From BOG-908 sp965199235 (GTDB lineage: Bacteria > Pseudomonadota > Alphaproteobacteria > Acetobacterales > Acetobacteraceae), in assembly GCA_965199235.1 (NCBI GenBank), contig CBDAQU010000001.1, positions 186,001 to 250,000 of the forward strand: a DNA stretch of 64,000 nt, written 5' to 3'. The position numbers and the translations under genes are program-made. This document shows, in pieces, positions 61,101 through 64,000 of the stretch (within the stretch, counting starts at the first letter, position 1; every line of letters starts with the position of its first letter). The notes beneath the pieces were generated by a model. It saw only the letters and a program-made list of their open reading frames with translations. It was not told the origin of the DNA and did no database searches.

Positions 61101-64000
61101 GCTGGACGCGCCCTCGGTCGTGATCGGCAACGCGCCGGCCTCTGCCGGCCCTACTCAGGTCGCGCTCGCCAGCGCCTTCTTCGGCTCCGGCTTCAGCTCC
61201 TTCGCGATCAACGGCTTCGGGCCGGGCGGCGTCGCCGTGCTGCCAGGCACCACGCTGAGCGCCACCGAGCCGGTGCTGCAGATCGGTCCCGACACGGCGC
61301 GGGCGCCGACCGGCACTGATCCGGAGGTGGCGCTCACGCCGGTTCTGCCGCCCGCCTACATCCTCAACACCGTGCAGGGCGGGGTCACCCAGCGGCCCGG
61401 CGCGAGCCTGTCGCTCAGCTCGGCCTTCGCCACGCTGGTCGCGCCGAGCGCGTCTAACCCGGCGCCGGCGCTCTCCGGCGGCATCACCATCGGCGCCGGC
61501 GCTGCAATCGCGGTGGATCCGCTGCAGAGCGTGACGCTGAGCAGCCCGTCCAGCATCGTCGTCGACGGGCGGATCACCGCGCCGTCGGGCACCATCTCCG
61601 TGCTCAACACCAGCCAGAACGAGCCCTACTCGAAAGGATTGTCGTCGCTCTCGGTATGGATCGGCAGCACCGCCACGCTCGACGCCGCCGCGCGCGCGGT
61701 CACCGGCGCCACGGCGGGCGGAGCATCCTTCGGCATCGTGCCGCAGGGCGGGTCGATCGTCATCGGCGCGCCGACGAACCCCGACGCCTTCGAGGACGGC
61801 CTGGCCTCCACCGACGCCTTCATCTTCGTGCGGCCCGGCGCCACCCTGATTGCGGGCGGCGCGAGCGCCGGCCTCGACGTCGGGCAGCCGCTGCAGAACT
61901 CGCTTCCCCCAGCCCTGGCCGGCCAGGCGCGCGCGACCGGCATCGCCCAGGTCGCCAGCAACGGCGGAACGATCACCTTCTCCTCCTATAACGGCATCTA
62001 CCTCGACGGCACCGTTTCGGCGCCTGCAGGCGGCGCCTCCGCACTCGGCGGCACGCTCGGCCTGGAGATGGACCTGCCCGCGCTGCCCTCGCCAGGCAGT
62101 GGGCAGACCCGCGTGGCGATCCCCGCCTGGTTCTTCGAGCCGCGCAGGATCGTCGTCAGCACGAACTCCCTGCCCGACCTGCTGCCGGCCGATCTCGGCC
62201 CTGGCGACGGATCGTTCGTGCACCAGCCCGGCCTGGCCGGACAGGCCGCGGTCAGCCAGGCGCAGATCGCGGCGGGCGGGTTCGACAACCTGTTGCTGCT
62301 CTCGCGCGACCAGATCGTGTTCGATCCGGTGGACACGTCAGGCGTCTCGCTCAGCCTTGGCCAGAGCGCCACTCTGACCGCCTTCGCCTTCTCCGACGCG
62401 ACGAGGACCGGCAACGTCTCCATCAGCGCGCCCTACGTGGCGCTGTCCGGCGCTCCGAACCTCGTCCCAGCGCCTGACGCCATCGTTCCTGGCCTGAACA
62501 GCGGCGGCAACGTTTCCGAAAAGCCGTCCGCGCGCTACCAGCCCTGCCTGTCTGGCGCACAGGCTTGCGCCGCCGGCGTCTTCACCGTCAGCGCCGACCA
62601 GATCGACCTGTCGCGCGCCGTGCGGTTCGGCGTCTCCGGCGGCTATCCCGACAGCAGCACCGGCACCGCCACGCGATCCGTCGATCAGCCCGGCTTCGAC
62701 GCGGTGGACCTGCTCAGCAGCGGCGACATACGCTTCGTGCCGCCCGCCTCCGGCACGTCGAACACCAACACTGCCGTCAGCAGCACGAACAAGCTGGTTC
62801 TGGCTGACGCTTCGCTGGTGACCACCGGCGACCTGACCCTGTCGGCGGCACGCATCTACCCGGCAACCGGCGTGTCCGCCGTGCTCGGAGCAGGGTTCGT
62901 CTCGGGCGCCAACCCGAAGCACCAGGACCCGTCGACCACCTACTACACCGGCAGCGCCCTGGTCATCGAGCGCAGCACGGACGCGCCGCAGCAGACGCCG
63001 CTCTCCGTTTTCGGCCAGTTGCAGGTCTATGGCGAGACGATCGCGCAGGACGGTTACCTCAGCGCTCCGCTGGGCAGCATCGATCTCGGCCTTCGCCCGC
63101 TGCTGCCGCCCGCCGACCTGCCGGACCCGTCGACGCCGGCCGCAGCCATCGAGCTCATGCCCGGCAGCGTCACCTCGGTCAGCGCGGCCGGCGCGACCAT
63201 ACCGTTCGGCGGCACCACCGACGGGCTGACCTACAGCTATGACGGCCAGGTTCTGGCGTTTTCGGCGGCGATCTACGGAGCGGCGCCCGCATTCGGCCAG
63301 CAATCGATCGGCCTTGCCGCTTCCCGCGTGCAGGCGGACTCCGGAGCCACGCTCGACCTGCGCGGCGGCGGCACGCTGACCGGCGGCGGCGGCGAAATCC
63401 TGTCCGCCGGCGGCGCGAGCCTGCAGAGCCAGGGGTTCATCGCCGGACGGGGCGGCTCGACGGACGTGCTCTACGCGCCGCTGCTGACCATCAACCCGGC
63501 AGGCGCCGGCGTGCAGGCCCAGCCGACCCTGTCACAGGACCCGGTCTACGCCATCCTGCCAGGCCTGCAGGGCAACTACGCGCCGGTCACGCTGCTGGAC
63601 GCGACCACGTCCACCTATGCCGGCAGCGTCCCCGCGCCGGGCCGGCAGGTGACGATCGGCGCAGGGGTGCCCGGCCTGCCGGCAGGCACCTACACGCTGC
63701 TGCCCTCGTACTACGCGCTGCTGCCCGGCGGCTACCGGGTGCAGCTTGGCGCCGCCACCGGCTCCGCGTCGGTGCTGGCGACGCAGCCCACCATCAACGG
63801 CTCCTTCGCGGTCACCGGAACGCTCGGCCTGGCCAACACCGGCCGTGCCTCCGGCCAGCCGGTCAGCCTGACCGTCACCTCCGGCGCCACGCTGCGCAGC
63901 TACTCCCAGTACGACGAGCAGGACTACGCGCAGACCGCCATCGCGAGCGCTGCCGTGCTGGGCAAGCCGCGCCCCTACCTGCCGCAGGACGCGGGCGCGA
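58108..64000 (+). CDS. TpsA exoprotein with filamentous-haemagglutinin N-terminal domain (partial)
   Basis: An open frame without a stop runs from ATG 58108 to the window end, 1964 residues so far. An extended signal peptide spans about 1-55 (GLLQTASLTALLVAGLAPAP). The TPS domain follows (about 150-300), with TIVQTAPKAILNWQSFNVG, SWSVLNRIESP and DLNGVLFG (229-236; the classical Pro of NPNG is Leu). The rest is Gly/Ala/Thr/Ser-rich with repeated GGTxxL- and GGxI-type turns, as in a right-handed beta-helix. It should be exported by the divergent TpsB and act as an adhesin; the C-terminus is outside the window. Confidence 0.88.
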   Translation, partial: MYNGARNINYLRPGPQNLHSHFATQQPRTRTGLLQTASLTALLVAGLAPAPAKAAPFRSLAQGLGGPASLPSAASGNAGGAAAMQAAQLGARNLSLAAQRFAGMAQTLARQAAQARQAAGGPANGWLVAGGLQPASGYQTAGSGVFQGASAPTLPAGATNVTIVQTAPKAILNWQSFNVGRHTSVTFDQSAGGAAASSWSVLNRIESPTTSPTEIFGAIHAQGQVWVLDLNGVLFGAGAQVSLHSLVAGAFSTTDSQFTTNGIYAAKNLAPFTAGLGAVTVQAGASIITAPPASPTDGGGTVILLGASAENDGTIATPAGQAILGAGQDFLLRQGYTASSTGGGATTGNTSSTVLGSEIEVTHGGAVANTGIIQAATGDITLVGGTVTQAGVISATTAVGQRGTIHLLTPQNDPDSSVTLAPGSVTSITPDADSGEALASAQQAKYALQTAYASETTRLNDQSQLPDQPGYARIEITTGGIASFQGQSLAIAPGGQIAVTAGKRVFAASLAQLDVSGLTGVTLPLADDLFSVNIQGAQLADSPLNRDAGLLSSNTVEVDSRTLVEVPASAADPQNRTYTAGGLLQVTGEFAALGSTLPQWLTVGGRITLSSPQVVAQPGSVFDIAGGAVAYQGGLVPQTYLIGPQGVLYTIDTAPGNLTYSGIYHGDVVDHTRWNVVDTYINPLLTPPAIAETGYVEGRDAGSLSLQTPTAVFGGTINAGVQTGTQQVAARPASVTDPFALTQQTAPLPGSLTLENAVNGSVVLAPTDVTIGTGAASLAASLTAASPLPSALRNTAMFDAQQLAGLGALSIAVGPLAATDRNAGSIDLAAPLSLADGGTLSLAAPVVALDAGVTLRGGNLAVETENPLTSGVFSSVERGTITVAPNVVLDTRGTWTNAVQDPEAPPSLATINGGNVTLRSTGTLELGASSLVDASAGAAFTAAAKLQGGHGGNIALIGDDPAFTSYETSSDRRQRAEQPVVLGGTVRSLGVTFGGTFTLDAPSVVIGNAPASAGPTQVALASAFFGSGFSSFAINGFGPGGVAVLPGTTLSATEPVLQIGPDTARAPTGTDPEVALTPVLPPAYILNTVQGGVTQRPGASLSLSSAFATLVAPSASNPAPALSGGITIGAGAAIAVDPLQSVTLSSPSSIVVDGRITAPSGTISVLNTSQNEPYSKGLSSLSVWIGSTATLDAAARAVTGATAGGASFGIVPQGGSIVIGAPTNPDAFEDGLASTDAFIFVRPGATLIAGGASAGLDVGQPLQNSLPPALAGQARATGIAQVASNGGTITFSSYNGIYLDGTVSAPAGGASALGGTLGLEMDLPALPSPGSGQTRVAIPAWFFEPRRIVVSTNSLPDLLPADLGPGDGSFVHQPGLAGQAAVSQAQIAAGGFDNLLLLSRDQIVFDPVDTSGVSLSLGQSATLTAFAFSDATRTGNVSISAPYVALSGAPNLVPAPDAIVPGLNSGGNVSEKPSARYQPCLSGAQACAAGVFTVSADQIDLSRAVRFGVSGGYPDSSTGTATRSVDQPGFDAVDLLSSGDIRFVPPASGTSNTNTAVSSTNKLVLADASLVTTGDLTLSAARIYPATGVSAVLGAGFVSGANPKHQDPSTTYYTGSALVIERSTDAPQQTPLSVFGQLQVYGETIAQDGYLSAPLGSIDLGLRPLLPPADLPDPSTPAAAIELMPGSVTSVSAAGATIPFGGTTDGLTYSYDGQVLAFSAAIYGAAPAFGQQSIGLAASRVQADSGATLDLRGGGTLTGGGGEILSAGGASLQSQGFIAGRGGSTDVLYAPLLTINPAGAGVQAQPTLSQDPVYAILPGLQGNYAPVTLLDATTSTYAGSVPAPGRQVTIGAGVPGLPAGTYTLLPSYYALLPGGYRVQLGAATGSASVLATQPTINGSFAVTGTLGLANTGRASGQPVSLTVTSGATLRSYSQYDEQDYAQTAIASAAVLGKPRPYLPQDAGA

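Noticed and set aside
60475..62223. 582-codon minus-strand frame inside tpsA
   Set aside because: The plus strand is a continuous TpsA frame with signal peptide and TPS domain; the antisense frame is low-complexity.

Overview
This 64 kb window is very GC-rich, densely coding and carries no rRNA, tRNA, CRISPR or phage genes. It reads as core chromosome of a Gram-negative alphaproteobacterium, most likely from the Rhodospirillales/Acetobacteraceae. That placement is inference. It rests on conserved gene orders (purQ-purL-bolA-grxD; zapA-6S RNA-5-formyl-THF cyclo-ligase, then ymdB; holB-metG-tatD-MBL hydrolase), on a MetRS without its Zn-binding cysteines and without the C-terminal dimerisation domain, and on AT-rich and GC-rich intergenic hairpin repeats of a kind I associate with acetic-acid-bacterium relatives.

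Layout. 1-4 kb: the tail of an unknown gene, an SDR oxidoreductase, a porin and an orphan LuxR-type response regulator. 4-9 kb: rpsD (TTG start), a double glycosyltransferase overlapping prfC, a sugar-type O-methyltransferase and a DUF2852 membrane protein. 9-15 kb: a TetR regulator, an exported repeat protein, and the purQ-purL-bolA-grxD operon with a good terminator. 15-21 kb: a methyltransferase, a glycosyltransferase, bioF-bioD, a divergent thiE, an archaeal-type class I aldolase and its unknown partner. 21-25 kb: a cell-division and one-carbon block (coiled-coil protein, zapA, 6S RNA, fthC, ymdB) facing an exported VOC protein and a Gly-rich lipoprotein. 25-31 kb: an AAA ATPase with an unusual N-terminus, divergent azoR/HxlR regulator, an RlmD-like RNA methyltransferase and a DEAD-box helicase. 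31-37 kb: a tightly overlapping chain of GH15 glucosidase, holB, metG, tatD and an MBL hydrolase. 37-44.5 kb: a bacterial alpha-2-macroglobulin and penicillin-binding protein 1C. 44.6-49.5 kb: an exported beta-propeller, an amidohydrolase and two GST-like proteins.

The most interesting region is 49.6-64 kb. A giant two-partner-secretion exoprotein (TpsA, running off the window end) is divergent from an eight-gene operon: TpsB, an ExbB channel fused to DUF2341 and LamG-like domains, ExbD, a TonB-like protein, a putative porin, an exported coiled-coil protein, a PpiC-type periplasmic isomerase and a small exported protein. Spacing is very tight (TGAATG, ATGA, 2-4 bp) except for a 149-bp hairpin between exbD and tonB. 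The arrangement suggests a dedicated, proton-motive-force-energised envelope machine serving one surface adhesin, which canonical two-partner secretion does not need. Two inverted repeats sit in the shared divergent promoter region.

Starts were re-chosen from Shine-Dalgarno spacing where the longest frame was implausible. Functional calls come from motifs and remembered family knowledge; no database search was run.
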